From: Lenzites betulinus
Lineage: Eukaryota > Basidiomycota > Agaricomycetes > Polyporales > Polyporaceae
DNA: 64,000 nucleotides
NCBI GenBank assembly: GCA_022264855.1
Contig: JABYQU010000003.1
Location: forward strand, 310,001-374,000
Direction of reading: 5' to 3'
The notes under the pieces were generated by a model. It saw nothing but the letters and a program-made list of their open reading frames with translations, ran no database searches and had not been told where the DNA came from. Positions within the stretch are counted from its first letter, which is position 1; every line of letters starts with the position of its first letter. The position numbers and the translations under genes were made by a program. Below, one piece after another: positions 36,688 through 47,835 of this stretch.

Positions 36688-37040
36688 TCACACACGTACC
36701 TCGAGCCTCGAGGCGGCCTCGACCTGACGTTCGCCGAGCGGTATTATTACCACTGGGAGCATGACGGGCATTGGCCTGTGACATTGTACGTCTTCAAAGT
36801 ATTCTTGTACGTTTGTGATCGCGATATATGCTGCACCAACAGAGACCGCCGAAATTGCGAGGAAGATGATGGTCTGCGACAAGTCGCGAATGGAACTCTA
36901 TGCCAAGTTAGCAGATGTGTCTAGATTTTAGAGCGCGATAAGATTAGATAAGATTGAACTATGACATCGACCGATCATCTATAGCTTTCGGTCCACTCGC
37001 TTACCTGCACTCTGAGGCCATCTTCTTCACCTTCTCTCAT
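36688..37040 (-). CDS. Possible small single-pass membrane protein, 81 residues
   Basis: Two exons fit in frame, 37005-37040 and 36688-36897, with donor GTAAGC and acceptor CATAG. The protein starts MREGEEDGLRVQSS and has one clear hydrophobic helix, TIIFLAISAVSVGAAYIAI, followed by TNVQEYFEDVQ. It ends VEAASRLEVRV. I do not recognise it. The start codon lies only 26 bp from the LSO2 start on the other strand, so the transcripts would overlap or use one very compact promoter. That is unusual and lowers confidence. Confidence 0.42.
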
Positions 37041-37066
37041 CTCTGCATTGGACATTATCGTTTAAC

Positions 37067-38106
37067 ATGCCACCAAAGGGAGGAAACGCGAAGAAGGAGT
37101 CTGGTAGGGCAAAAAAGGCCGAAAACGAGGCGAAGAAAGCCGCGGCGGCAGACGCAGACAAGGTATGTCAGCTCGCTTGACTCTGCGTCCCGGTATGACT
37201 GATTGGCCGCCATCCCTCAGGAGCGCAAGGAGGCAGACGAGTGGTCCAAGGGCTCAAAGGCCGCCAGCAAGGCAAAGGAGGACAAGGAGGAGAAGCGCCG
37301 CGCGGAGCTCGCACGCAAGGCCGAGAATGCACGCCTCCTCGCCGAGGAAGAGTCCAGCGCTCCAGCCAAGGTGAAGGTTGCTCCCAAGGCTGCGACGAAG
37401 AAGGCTCCGCCCAAGGTCGCCAAGCCTGCTGGTCCTGGTGCGATCGCGGCTGGGGGTGGTCTGGGGGCGGTCAGCACACCCCCAGAGGCGGTGGACGACA
37501 GCAAGCCGGCAGAGGTCGAATCCTTTACGGCGACTGGTATCGACAATGCGATCGATTTGCTCGAGGTTGTTACTGCGAAGATGGACAAGGCTAGCGTCGG
37601 ATCACAGGCGGCCAACATCGAGAGGCATCCGGAGGTACACGCTTGTGGAATATGTGTTAGAAGATGTTTATTGAATATCTGTTCCTGCTCCAGAGACGAT
37701 TCAAGGCAGCATTCGAGGCTTATAAGGAGCGTGAACTGCCGAAAGCCAGGAAGGAGGTACGCCCGTTCCGCTGCAGGTCCCTTACAGATACTAAGTCATA
37801 CCTACTTTTACAGCACCCGGGTTTGCGTCTGCAGCAGTATAACGTACGATCTTAGCGAAGGGCCCACATTGTTTGAGCTGACCACCCTTGGCAGGATCTT
37901 ATTTACAAGCAATTCCAGAAGTCCCCAGAGAATCCGTATGTCAAGCTTTGGAACCTTGTAGGCATTGCTGCGGCTCATTTACTGACACTATATCTACAGC
38001 TTCAACCAAGTCAACCTGTCTTACGATGCGTCGAAGGATGCACGGGTTGAGGCCCTGACCCAGAAGAATGCGGAGATCGCGGAGAGGTTGCGGGAAAAGT
38101 CCTGAT
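37067..38106 (+). CDS. LSO2: Ribosome-hibernation factor Lso2/CCDC124 homologue
   Basis: Binds idle 80S ribosomes; the human homologue is CCDC124 and the S. pombe one Oxs1. The ATG at 37067 opens MPPKGGNAKKESGRAKKAEN, and a donor site follows ADADK. The N-terminal half is a highly charged coiled coil (ASKAKEDKEEKRRAELARKA). A linker rich in Ala/Pro/Lys follows. The conserved C-terminal part is spread over several very short exons: IERHPERRFKAAFEAYKE, HPGLRLQQYN, DLIYKQFQKSPENPFNQVNL. Basidiomycete sequence ends AEIAERLREKS at 38106. The domain order and the HPERRFKAAFEA and SPENP-FNQ motifs fit the family well. Confidence 0.92.
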
Positions 38107-38730
38107 CAGACATGGCAGTCTGTTTTACAAGGCGCGTCCGTGAAAATACCGCCTCTGACACGCCCTCTCATCTTTCCAGTTGCAGAGCGCCGTCAGATAG
38201 AAGGTGTGTTCAAAACAGAAGTTGATGTATACTGCGCAATGTAATTGTTAGTAAGTTTGTGTATTGTATGTTGCCCGTTGCTTGTAGGGTCCGCCATGCA
38301 GGACCATTAAGGCGGTCATCTGGTCTTACTACATGAACTGGGCACAGCTGTGTCCTTGCGTAAGTCGTGGCGAAGAAAGGGGCGGAACCTACACAGATTT
38401 TCCGGGGAAATGGCAGTGTCGATTGCACAGCAGAACCGCCATGCGAATTAATTATATGGGCTCGTCCCCACTGCGGCGTGCTCATGCCCTGAAAGCTGGG
38501 CATCCCGGCGCAGTGATTTAATCTCCTGCGAATGAGGATCAGAGTAAACTGGGAGGATCTGCCACTGGCGGAGACCGAGCACACATGCTTGAGCGCCTAA
38601 TACAGATTACATAAGCGCACTCGATTTTTCGTTTTACTTATAGGTCGCGCGTCTCCGTTCCTCTCGTCCACTTTTCCCATCCCTCCCCCTCCCACCATCG
38701 TCCGCTTTTCTTACTCTACGACATACAAAC
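38107..38730. other. Intergenic, 624 bp
   Basis: Promoter of the calcipressin gene, with a pyrimidine-rich tract just before its ATG. No other gene seen. Confidence 0.45.
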
Positions 38731-39555
38731 ATGGTGAACCGTCTTTCTGTATCCATCCCGTCGTCGCCAGGCTCTCCCACCTCGCCGCCGTCGCTCACAA
38801 TATCGCGTCCATCGTCGCCGCAGCGTACCAACACGCTCGTGATCACGCGAGTTCCTACACATTTCTTTGTGCCTCTCATCCAGGAGGCACTACGGAGCCA
38901 TTTTTCAACGTATGGCCCGCTTCACACATGGGCACCCATCAAGGGCCTTGCACGCATCATCATGGTATACTTCTCTGAGGAGGACGCGGAGATCGCCAAG
39001 GAGAGCAACGACGGGCTCATCCTTGGTGAAATGCAGGACCAGTACGTCATATTGCCTCACAACGTACAGCGGCAGTTCTGACGGCGTTTTGCTCATCGCA
39101 GTCCGGAAGTGGTGTTGCGCGTCTACCGTGCGGACCCCACGCCCATCGAGACGTCAGAGACCCACGAGCATAACCACTATCTCCGCCCACCGGTGAACGA
39201 CAAGAACTTCCTCATTTCTCCGCCGGGTTCTCCCCCTGTTGGTTGGGAGCAGATCCGCGAGGATCCTCCTAACTCTACTCCTCTCGCGCACGACCTCATG
39301 CATGCGCTCAAGAGGCTCGAGCTCCAAGCGGAACAGGAGAGCCGAGGACCTGGCCGCGAGGTGCTCCTCGAACCCGAGGACGGCGTCGGTATCAGTGTCT
39401 TCGTCGAGGACTGTGACGCGGATGATACGGCGCAGCAGGACGGCGGTGATGATGAGTGGACGTACGGCGAGACCGCCCCGTCACGACTGCGATGGCGACC
39501 CACTCCTACCGCCATGCCACAAACATCCATTCCTTCAGTATCCGTCAGAGGTTGA
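38731..39555 (+). CDS. RCN1: Calcipressin, regulator of calcineurin
   Basis: Binds and modulates the Ca2+-dependent phosphatase calcineurin. Two exons: the donor falls within MQDQ (GTACGT) and the acceptor CGCAG restores MQDHPEVVLRVYRADPTP. The N terminus is Ser/Pro-rich (SIPSSPGSPTSPPS). An RRM-like fold follows: TLVITRVPTHFFVPLIQ, FSTYGPLHTWAPIKGLARII, VYFSEEDAEIAKE. The signature FLISPPGSPPVGW is the conserved Ser-Pro motif of the family, phosphorylated in homologues. An acidic C-terminal tail ends SVSVRG. Length of about 240 residues is usual for fungi. Confidence 0.95.
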
Positions 39556-40338
39556 GGCTGTCTTGTTGGTGAGTAATCGGTCAAGCTTCGTGCGGTTCCT
39601 TGCGGTTCTTTTCGCAGACCGTAATTATCGTGTATGTGATGATATAATCTCAGACCTGTACCGACCCTCCGGGGTGCGAAGATAACACAGATTGCCTTTT
39701 TTTCTGATACTCTTTTTCGCATTCGGACTTGAATTGTGTACATCGTACTGACGCATTTGCCTTTCAGGTCGTATTCTTCTGCACGAATTACTTTACCGTA
39801 CCCTGTGAGTGTCTCTCCCGTCGCTGCTTTCTGCGCCCCCTTTCTGGGCCGTCCCACGAGATGACAAACATTCAGACCTGTTCTGATCCTACATGGAGAT
39901 AACATACCATTGCCAATTGTTCCTTCTGATACACTTCCAGTTTTTCGTTTTCGCACTGGGTCTCGGACGCGCATACTGACATGCGTCTTTCCCTCAGAAT
40001 ACCCTCGGATTGCTCTGCATGTTATCGCATTATTATGGACTCTTGGAATAGGATATCATCGCACATACCATGTCTTGTCGCCCTAGGCTCTGTATACATA
40101 ACCCATACTATCTGTATATCTGCCCCATGATGATGGAACGCTGTGTCCTTGGTGTGCCACTTGAAGTTCACAAGCATTGCAACGAAGCCCAACCGCGGTA
40201 TGTGACGACGGCGAAGGCTGCCTTGTGATTCTTCCTACGGACTGTTTATATGTACCCAAAATATTTAGAAATGCGAACGCTACTGTCGTGACCAGAAGTT
40301 CAGACCATAGGGAGAACAGCGAGAGCTCTGTGTGCACA
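39556..40338. other. Intergenic, about 780 bp
   Basis: 3' flanks of calcipressin and the first P450 gene. Open frames antisense to this stretch have no motifs. It leads into the first duplicated 3' block. Confidence 0.4.
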
Positions 40339-40367
40339 TGTTATGCAGCGGCCCCATCAATATTCCC
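40339..40367 (+). repeat. 3' marker of the P450 duplication, copy 1
   Basis: Contains ATGCAGCGGCCCCATCAA and neighbouring bases. The same block recurs with few changes at 43887-43915 and 47162-47190. Confidence 0.75.
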
Positions 40368-40566
40368 TTTCTCGGAATTGCGCATAACTTAGCTACCATT
40401 GAATGTTCGAACAATATATCTGCCGTACGTGGTTCGCGCACAGCTGATCATATACTATGGAACCGCGTGGCAGGCACAGTTGGCATGTATAGCCTGGCAA
40501 GTCACACATACCCATCTATGCGGTCGTCGAAGAAATCTAACTATCCGAGTCCTCCTTACTCTGAAT

Positions 40567-42988
40567 TCACACGAGCGTGATCTTGATAGGCATCTCCGGC
40601 TTTCCGCCGAGCTTGCCAACAGACGGAAAGGCGACGCCGGCCGCGTTCCAGAAGATTTCCTTGCCACTCGGCTCGAACTTCATCGTGGGGAGGAGCGACG
40701 CAAGCACGATCTCTGCGGCAAAGCATCGCGCGTCAGTGCATAGACATGTCGTTGCGAAGAAAGGGGACGTACTCATTTCGAGCTGGGAGAACTTGAATCC
40801 ACTGATTCTTATCATCAGCACAAGTTTATGGTATATGTAGGTGGGCACTCACATGCACGCCCTGGACCCGCCAGCGAAAGTCATCCTGCATGAAGTCGAA
40901 GCACACATTAGCTTGGACACGACGGCGGAAGATGGTGAGCGACTCGCAAGTGTGAGTACACCCCGGGAATATGCGCATCCTCGAGCGCGGGGGGCAGCGG
41001 GTTCAGCCACCGCTCCGGCTTCCACTCGTCCGCGTCGTCGCCCCAGAGCTCTTTGTTGCAGTTGCTTGCCTGAACGCCGGCGATGACCCACATCCCCTTT
41101 GTGACCGGGACGGCGGAGAGCATCGTGCCGTCGAGTGCGCGGATCGGTGAGGAGAGGGGCAGCATCCCGTCCTTCTTGACTCTGATCGGATGTTAGTAGA
41201 TGCATCAAGCGACGTTCAATCGAACGCACTCTCGCAGGATGCTGGTAACAGGAGAGTACCTGTGAAAAAAAGGCGTCAGTGCGATGTTTGCGGGCTGATA
41301 ACGAAGCTTGGACACTGACCGACGGAGGGTTTCGCGACAAACAGCGTCCATATAGGGAAGCTCCATGACCTCGTCGTAGGTCAGATCCCTCAACTTACCA
41401 GTGCCGTCGTCGCGCGCGCGCGTGATCTCGTCCCGCAAGTTCTGTTGTACGTCCGGGTGCTCGGAGAGCAAGTGGAAGATGCGCGAAAGCGCGTTCGATG
41501 TTGTGTCCATGGCTGCGAGTACCAGCGTCCTGTATACGAGGTAAGTCAAATGTGCGCGTTGGCATAAATTTTACGCACGAGATTTGGCCGATCACCTCGT
41601 CATCCTGCAGCCGGTCGCCCTCGGCAGCGGCCATGTTTGCACGCACTAACAATCGAGTCAATAATCAATCCCGAGTAGGTGACCAATATCGATAGAAATG
41701 ACGCACAGAGTACGCTCATGATGTCCTTTCCTTCGCTCACCTGCCGCTTGAGCTCATCGTCTCCGCTCTCCAGTGCGGCCTTCTTCTCGTTATAAATGCG
41801 CACAGAGCATTCATGGAGGGAGTCGGTGATTTGCGCGAGACGCTGCACGTGTTTGGACGGCCACATGTCCACCACTTTCCGTCTGAACCATGATGTACCC
41901 AACTTTACGAATTGAGGAAGCATGGGGAAGAACACTTCGACGTGGTGCATGGCAGGGCTGGGATTTGGAGGTTAACGAGAGCCCAGTTCGCTGATGGAAA
42001 GAAGTAGACTTACAAATATGCTTTGACCGACTCCGAGAACTCGTCCGCGACATCTGTTGTGAGAGGATCGAATGAGTGACCCAGGCCGCCTTGCCCAATG
42101 AGCTCTAAAGCCGTTCGGCCCATCCAGCCGAGTAAATCGAATTCCTGCGTTCCCTCTTTGAGACGGGACGTCAGGGCTACGTGAAGCTATGGAATAGAGA
42201 ATATGCTCGTGAGCAGGGCACCAATGAGAATGCTGCGAGTCTCGTGTTCTTACGCGGGCTATGGTCTCGTTGAACATGGGGGTCATATCACGGAGGTGCT
42301 TTGCCGAGAACACAGGGTTCAACATCTTGCGCTGTCGACGATGCTGGTGTCCTGGGAATCATGAGTATTGTATAGCATGTTCTCACACTGCGGCCACATT
42401 CTGGATCCCAAACTCACCTAGCGTAGCCAGCAAACCAGGGCCGAGAGTAACTTGGAAAGACCTGTTCCACCGGCCGGGTTAGATCCAGTTCTGAGATACG
42501 CGTTGGAGTGATGTAGATGCCCCAAACGTACGCTATGATTGCATCGCTCTCGTCGTATACATCTTGATCTTTCATAAAGATGCTGTGCATCGCCCGGGGG
42601 TCGAAGGTATATAGCCACTTCGCCTACGTTCGAAGGAGGTGAGCCTGGTAAAAGTACGACGTGAACGAGTGCTGAGCGTACCTGGAAGAGCCCATAGATC
42701 TTGTATAAGGGGCCGTACTCCTTCGCAAAAGCTGCCGTATGCTCCCATCGGTTTGGGCCGAATACCTCGTCCATGTTCCCTGCGTACCATACGGCGAGAT
42801 TATATCGTAACATGCCACCGGGGCGCGTAGGAGTTCAAGGCAGACATACCGGTGAAATAAGAACGAGATGGTGGCCCAGGAATCTTATCCCACACCGCGA
42901 CGGTGCTAGGCGCGAAGAACGCGCGAGAAAGTCGCCAGGTGGCATACAGTATCGTGATACCTATCAAGATTTCTGAGAGTAGTGTCAT
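40567..42988 (-). CDS. Cytochrome P450, tandem copy 1
   Basis: Haem mono-oxygenase anchored in the ER membrane, many short exons. The ATG at 42988 gives a membrane helix (MTLLSEILIGITILYATWRL) and the Pro-rich hinge IPGPPSRSY. The I helix is AAMDTTSNALSRIF (threonine for oxygen activation). The K helix ExxR is within DAVCRETLR. PERWLNP is the following arginine-containing motif. The haem loop is split by an intron: FAGGSRACM then GFKFSQLEM, with cysteine as the iron ligand. It ends KPEMPIKITLV. The substrate cannot be predicted. Copy 2 lies directly upstream, and both the coding and flanking sequence are duplicated. Confidence 0.92.
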
Positions 42989-43886
42989 GTTGACAGGGAG
43001 GCGAGTTGGACGAGGGTGTCGCAATGGTCCTCGGCTGGGGCGATTTAAGCTTTAACTTAAAGGAAAGCCGGGAAGACGTGCTGACCATATGGTGCCCAAC
43101 TATCACCGGTGCCTCGGAGAAACCCTCAAGGCAGCTCAAACCACGAAAGCTCCCGAGGGGTCCGACCGGGCAAGCATGACATCGCTCTCTGACATGAAGT
43201 GTTAATCTGTGCACAGTTACCCTATCTATTTCTCTTGTAAGTAACAGCCTACTCATCTGGCAGTGCCCGTGATCGCAGCGTGTTTCCAGAAGGCCGCAAC
43301 TTTGATTGGCATAATACGCGTGAGATTTGAGGGACTTCGAAATACCGCGTGAGAGTCGCTGACACGCAGGCGATATGCCGACGCGGCCCGTCTGTGAATT
43401 TTGGCAGGTCATCAGCACAAAGGAGTAGTTTTCATTCGCAAGCTCAATACCGCTACGTAGCGAGCGGTGACGAGGGCCCGCAAGCAAGCGACGAGGCGGG
43501 CGCAGGTAGAAAAGGCCGCGCGAGAGCGCGATGACTCTCGTCGCAAGCGCGTAGTATCCACAAAGACAGTAACACAGCAACTATATGCGTGAGCGTGCAC
43601 TTCCTGATGGCACACTTGAGCACCAGTGCTCAGGAAGTTTACACCGTCGCCTTAGATGTCCACGAATCATAGAATATGAGTCAACGCATTGTCAGAGGCA
43701 TAGATTGATGATGGCATCGTGGATACTAAGTACTCGCCGGGGCACAGAGCCGCATCACCAAGAGTTACATACCGACGAGTCATGGCACTTAGTATATGCC
43801 AGCTGTAAAGTGTGACAGTAGCACAGAGTAGCACTTGATATATGCCGACTCGGTACAAGTAGCAATACTTACACTCTATTTGCGCA
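42989..43886. other. Intergenic between P450 copies
   Basis: Contains the copy 1 promoter. GCGATTTAA at 43040-43048 lies about 50 bp upstream of the ATG and is kept at the same place in copy 2 (46638-46646), so it may act as a TATA-like element. Blocks near 43080-43200 and 43340-43390 match the region upstream of copy 2. Confidence 0.5.
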
Positions 43887-43915
43887 TGTTATGCAGCAGC
43901 CCCATCAAAATTCCC
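43887..43915 (+). repeat. 3' marker of the P450 duplication, copy 2
   Basis: Reads ATGCAGCAGCCCCATCAA and neighbouring bases, a near match to 40339-40367. Confidence 0.75.
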
Positions 43916-44137
43916 TTTTCGGTCATATACACCGAAGCGACACCTGCTCTCAGTCTGTCTGTGAAATCTTGGCGGTTCAACCATGTTATAAAACTAGCCT
44001 TTGGGAGCTCGTGCATAATCCGGCCTGCACTGTTCTCTTCTCCGCCAACTTCGAGCATCGCCGCTCTCCCTCATCACGTCAAGCACTACAGAGATGTACT
44101 AGATTTGACATGAATCCAACTGCTAATTACCCAGAAT

Positions 44138-46590
44138 TCACAGGAGTGTGACCTTGAGCGGCATCTCCGGCTTCCCCCTGAATTTGCCAACAGATGGGAA
44201 GGCGACGCCGGCCGCGTTCCAGAAAATTTCTTTGCCACTTGGTTCAAACTTCATCGTGGGGAGTAACGATGCAAGCACAACCTCTGTGGCAAGGCACATG
44301 GTGTGAATATGCTAAACATATTGATATCATAGAAGGGCGACATACTCATTTCGAGCTGAGAGAACTTGAACCCACTGTGCGAGTGTCAGTACCGAGTCGA
44401 GACAAGTCCTCAGATAAATGGACGCTTACATGCATGCCCTTGAGCCACCGGCGAAGGTCATTCTGCACCAATTAAACGGAGCACATCAGCTTCCGAAAAG
44501 CCGTAGACGGTAGTGTACAGAAACAAAGAAGAGCCACCCACAGATGGGAATACACCCCCGGAATGCGCGCATCCTCGAGCGCGGAAGGTAGCGGGCTCAG
44601 CCACCGCTCCGGCCGCCACTCGTCCGCGTCGTCGCCCCAGAGCTCTTTGTTGCAGTTGCTTGCCTGGACGTCGGCAATGATCCACATTCCCTTCGTCACC
44701 GGAATGGCGGAGAGCAATGTACCGTCGAGCGCACGAATAGGCTTCGAGAGGGGGAGCATCGTGTCCCTTGTTGCTCTAAGCAGTTGATATAGTGTCAGTG
44801 GATGCAATAAGCCACGCTCAAGAGCGCTAAACTCAACGCACTCTCGCAGGACACGAGTGGCGGGGGAATGCCTGTGAATAAGGAACATCAAATCGACGCC
44901 GCCGGTTGATTTCGAAAGGGAAAGCACGAACCTGCGAAGGGTCTCGCGACAAACAGCGTCCAGGTAGGGAAGCTCCATGACCTCATCGTAAGTCAAGTCC
45001 CTTAACTTGCCAGTGCCATCGTCGCGCGCGCGTGTGATCTCGTCCCGCAAGTTCTGTTGTACGTCCGGGTGCTCGGAGAGCAAGTGGAAGATGCGCGAAA
45101 GCGCGTTCGATGTCGTGTCCATGGCTGCGAGGACTAGTGTGCTATCTGAAGTTTAGGTTGTGCGTACGCGTTGGCATGGTTCAAGTTGTTACGCACGAGA
45201 TCTGGCCGATCACCTCGTCGTCTTTCAGACGATCATCTTCGGCAGCGGTCATGTTCGCGCGCACTAACGGGTAATTTTATTCAGTTCAAACAACAACTAA
45301 CTGATGCCAATGGAAAAGACGCACAGAGAACGCTCATGATGTCTTTGTCTTCGCTAACTTGCCGCTTCAGCTCCTCGTCTCCGCTCTCGAGTGCCGCTTT
45401 CTTCTCATTGTAGATGCGCACAGAGCACTCATGTAAGGAATCGGTGATCTGTACGAGACGCTGCACTGATTTGGAAGGGAGCATCTCTACCACCTTTCGT
45501 CTGAGCCAGGGAGTGCCTATCTTGACAGAAGGGCCGATGAGGGGGAAGAATGCTTCGACCTGGTGCATCGCTGGGCTGATACACGAATTAGGGCGAGTGT
45601 CAATTTATCACTTGCAATCTCAGCTTAAGGTGGACGCACAAAAATGCTTTAACAGACTCAGAGAACTCGTCCGCAATATCTGTAGTGAGAGGGTCAAATG
45701 AATGACCTAGACCGCCTTGGCCAATGAGCTCCAAAGCCGTTCTGCCCATCCAGCCAAGTAGATCTAATTCAAGCGCCCCCTCCTTGAGACGAGATGCCAG
45801 GGCTATTTGAAGCTGCCCGACCGCGAACAAATATTTAAGAAATCTACCGGCGACAGTGACAGAGTTTGCATGCTTACGCGGGCAACAGTGTCGTTGAATG
45901 TGGGTGTCATTTCGCGAAGGTGTTTTGCCGAAAATAGAGGGTTCAGCATCTTTCGCTGCCGTCTATGTTGATGTCCTGCAATTAATTGCGCCTCAGTTAC
46001 GCCCGGTCCCGTAGCTACGTTTTTTCCCACTAGGCTCACCTAACGTGGCCAGCAGGCCGGGGCCGAGGGTTACCTGGAACGTTCTGCATAATCAGTCAGC
46101 GCTCTGGATACGCACTTCCATGATCCAACGATGCCAATAGACCTACGCTACGACGGAACTGTTCCCTTCGAATATATCTTGGTCCTTTAGAAATATGTTA
46201 TGCATCGCTCTAGGGTCGTAAGTGTATAGCCATTTCGCCTACATTTCCGATAAGTAAATGCTCATGATCGTGCCCACTACGACACAATTGATAAGATATC
46301 GTACCTGAAGCGGCCCACGGACCTTGAACAACGGGCCATATTTCTCTACGAACGCAACTGTGTGTTCCCAGTGTTCTGGACCAAATATCTCTTCTGTGTT
46401 TCCTGTGTACATTGTGAGAGACTATTGGAACGCGTCGCCGCACTGGACCTGCGAACATACCGGCAAGATAAGAGCGAGATGGTGGCCCGGGAATGATATC
46501 CCACACGGCAGTCACGAATAGAGCGCGAGAAATACGCCATCCAGCATATAGTATCGCTGCACCTATGAGGATGTCCTGGAGGAGCGTCAT
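44138..46590 (-). CDS. Cytochrome P450, tandem copy 2
   Basis: Close paralogue of the P450 at 40567-42988, on the same strand. The ATG at 46590 opens MTLLQDILIGAAILYAGWRI, then IPGPPSRSYLAG. The I helix MDTTSNALSRIFHLLSEHPD is identical to copy 1 over this stretch. The ExxR motif is in DAVCRETLRR, PERWLSP follows, and the haem loop is FAGGSRACM at an intron edge. It ends PEMPLKVTLL. Exon order matches copy 1. Differences cluster in the part before the haem loop (for example the residues after CRETLRR), which may mean different substrates. No stop codons break the exons I checked. Confidence 0.92.
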
Positions 46591-47161
46591 GGCGACACGG
46601 AGGCGAGATGAATGTGGGTTCCATTCTTTGGCTGCCAGCGATTTAAGTGGGGAGAATGAATAGAAGGCTACGCAAGCCATACGGCATCCATCCATTACCG
46701 ATGTCCCGGAGAAGTCCAGAAGGCCGCTCAACCACGAAAATGAGGGGCCGACGGACCCGACGGGACCAGCATGACATCGCTTTTTGACAGTAATCAGGAA
46801 TGCAAGGAATACAACCAACGTACCTTATTAGCGAACAGTAGAACTTTATACCCCTGATGGCTGCTGCGGCTGCAGTACTCTTGTGGAAGATCATCAGTTT
46901 TGTTTATACCACAAGTGACATGCCAGGGAGCTTCGAGCTGCGCCGTGAGAGTCACTGGCGCGCAGGTGACATGCCAGGGTCCCGACGGTGCCGTTGAGTA
47001 ATACTATCGGAGTCAATCCATCGTCAGACGTTATTTTTGGCGAAGAGAATGAACGCAAGTATAGGCACGCCAGGGAGCGCAGCGTCGCACCAATATGAAT
47101 CGAGTGCCGATGGCAGGGGCACATGCCGACTTCGGACTTACGCCACAGTGCTGTTTGTGTA
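46591..47161. other. Upstream region of P450 copy 2
   Basis: Includes blocks matching the upstream region of copy 1, for example GTGAGAGTC...GCGCAGGTGACATGCC near 46945-46975. No gene seen. Confidence 0.45.
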
Positions 47162-47190
47162 TATTGTGCAACGGCCCCATCACAATTCCC
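47162..47190 (+). repeat. Orphan third copy of the P450 3' marker
   Basis: GCAACGGCCCCATCACAATTCCC matches the blocks downstream of both P450 genes, but no third P450 follows here. Confidence 0.65.
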
Positions 47191-47835
47191 TAGCTTGGAT
47201 GTCGGCTATAGTCACTGAGCGCAATCGCAAGCGAGCAGTGCGACTCGTTCAAGAGCATACGCTAGGTCACACGGTTTTGATAATACTCGGGTACGCAGAT
47301 GAATACTCTGCGGACACTATACGCACACGGCCTTGCAAGGGATGAAGAGACGCATTGGTAAACTTCTCGGCATCGACTTTTGTACAGCTACGGAATTCGT
47401 GTTGACGCATGCTAGGTGCACGCAGAAGACGAGTAGCTCTGCACTTCCACATGCACGCAGGCAGAAGATATTTTATATACACAACAACTTGCGTCAACAA
47501 CACGTCACCCATAATATCTTCATCATGGCCTGCACGTGCGCCACCGGACGAAGTCTTTCGAGCATAGTGCACGCTGCAACGGGGGTCTAAACGATATGTA
47601 AGTTTACTGATAATTCCGACGTACAGCTCAGGTCCACAGCACAGATAAAGAGAGCGTGAAAGGCCCGGAAAATGACGTGAGGGAGGAAGTTGGAGACGGT
47701 CTGATAAGTTGACTCTTGACTTCCCAGAATAGATCCGATTGTTGATACCTTAAATGACATGCAGGGCCCCATAAAACATCAATGAGTCGTAAGTACTGTA
47801 AGCTACCAGTACAACATATGCTAAGACTTCGCCAC
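47191..47835. other. Intergenic, about 645 bp
   Basis: 3' flank of the oligopeptide transporter. No gene and no P450 coding remnant recognised. Confidence 0.4.

Noticed and set aside
39177..39974. Minus-strand frame of 265 codons opposite calcipressin
   Set aside because: It lies over the calcipressin exon, whose signature FLISPPGSPP is on the plus strand. The antisense protein has no recognisable content.
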